Below are positions 6,984 through 6,985 of a stretch of DNA of 6,985 nucleotides, one piece after another. The notes beneath the pieces are model-generated. The model ran no database searches. It saw only the letters and a list, made by a program, of their open reading frames with translations, and had not been told where the DNA came from. Position 1 is the stretch's first letter; the number at the start of each line of letters is the position of its first letter. Origin of the DNA: CAZUDI01 sp964618975 (lineage in GTDB: Bacteria; Desulfobacterota; Desulfomonilia; UBA1062); NCBI GenBank assembly GCA_964618975.1, contig CAZUDI010000100.1:1-6985 (forward strand), read 5' to 3'. The position numbers and the translations under genes are program-made.

Positions 6984-6985
6984 AG

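Noticed and set aside
6907..6985. tRNA-Arg 3' end as a phage or island attachment site
   Set aside because: tRNA 3' ends often serve as att sites, but the window ends two bases after the CCA and shows no integrase or duplicated tRNA end.

Overview
The window holds the 3' part of a bacterial F1Fo ATP synthase operon, all on the + strand, then a rho-independent terminator and a tRNA-Arg(ACG) gene with its own promoter. The gene order is: a c-like multi-hairpin gene (cut by the left edge), atpE (c), atpF' (b'), atpF (b), atpH (delta), atpA (alpha), atpG (gamma), atpD (beta), atpC (epsilon). The genes for subunits a (atpB) and I (atpI) are not in the window and may lie upstream. The paired b'/b genes, the signal-peptide-like N-terminus of b, the GC-rich codons and the Na+-type c subunit suggest an anaerobic Gram-negative bacterium, most like Desulfobacterota (the former Deltaproteobacteria). 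That assignment is inferred from protein style, not from a search.

Layout: 2-619 encodes at least two and a half fused c-type hairpins in an exact 81-residue period. An 88-base A-rich leader (620-707) ends in a strong Shine-Dalgarno before atpE (708-956). From atpE to atpH the genes touch or overlap, with UUG starts for atpF' and atpH. atpA, atpG, atpD and atpC follow with gaps of 1 to 28 bases. The operon ends at a GC-rich hairpin with a T-rich tail (6814-6846). A near-consensus sigma70 promoter (6857-6885) then serves the tRNA (6907-6983).

How the parts work together: the c ring turns in the membrane as ions cross at subunit a. Gamma and epsilon carry the rotation to the alpha3beta3 head, where beta makes ATP. 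b, b' and delta form the stator that holds the head still. The single-hairpin AtpE has the complete ligand set of a Na+-binding c subunit in its two-carboxylate form (Glu32 and Glu65, with Ser66, Thr67 and Tyr70), so the enzyme is probably Na+-coupled.

The most unusual feature is the upstream fused c-like protein. At every site visible in the window, both carboxylate positions have become amides: Asn at position 32 and Gln at position 65. It looks like a rotor-type polypeptide that has lost its ion-binding charges, sitting beside an intact c gene. It could be a non-translocating rotor segment, an assembly factor or a regulatory paralogue; the sequence alone does not decide. The remaining genes are well-conserved ATP synthase subunits with small peculiarities noted below.
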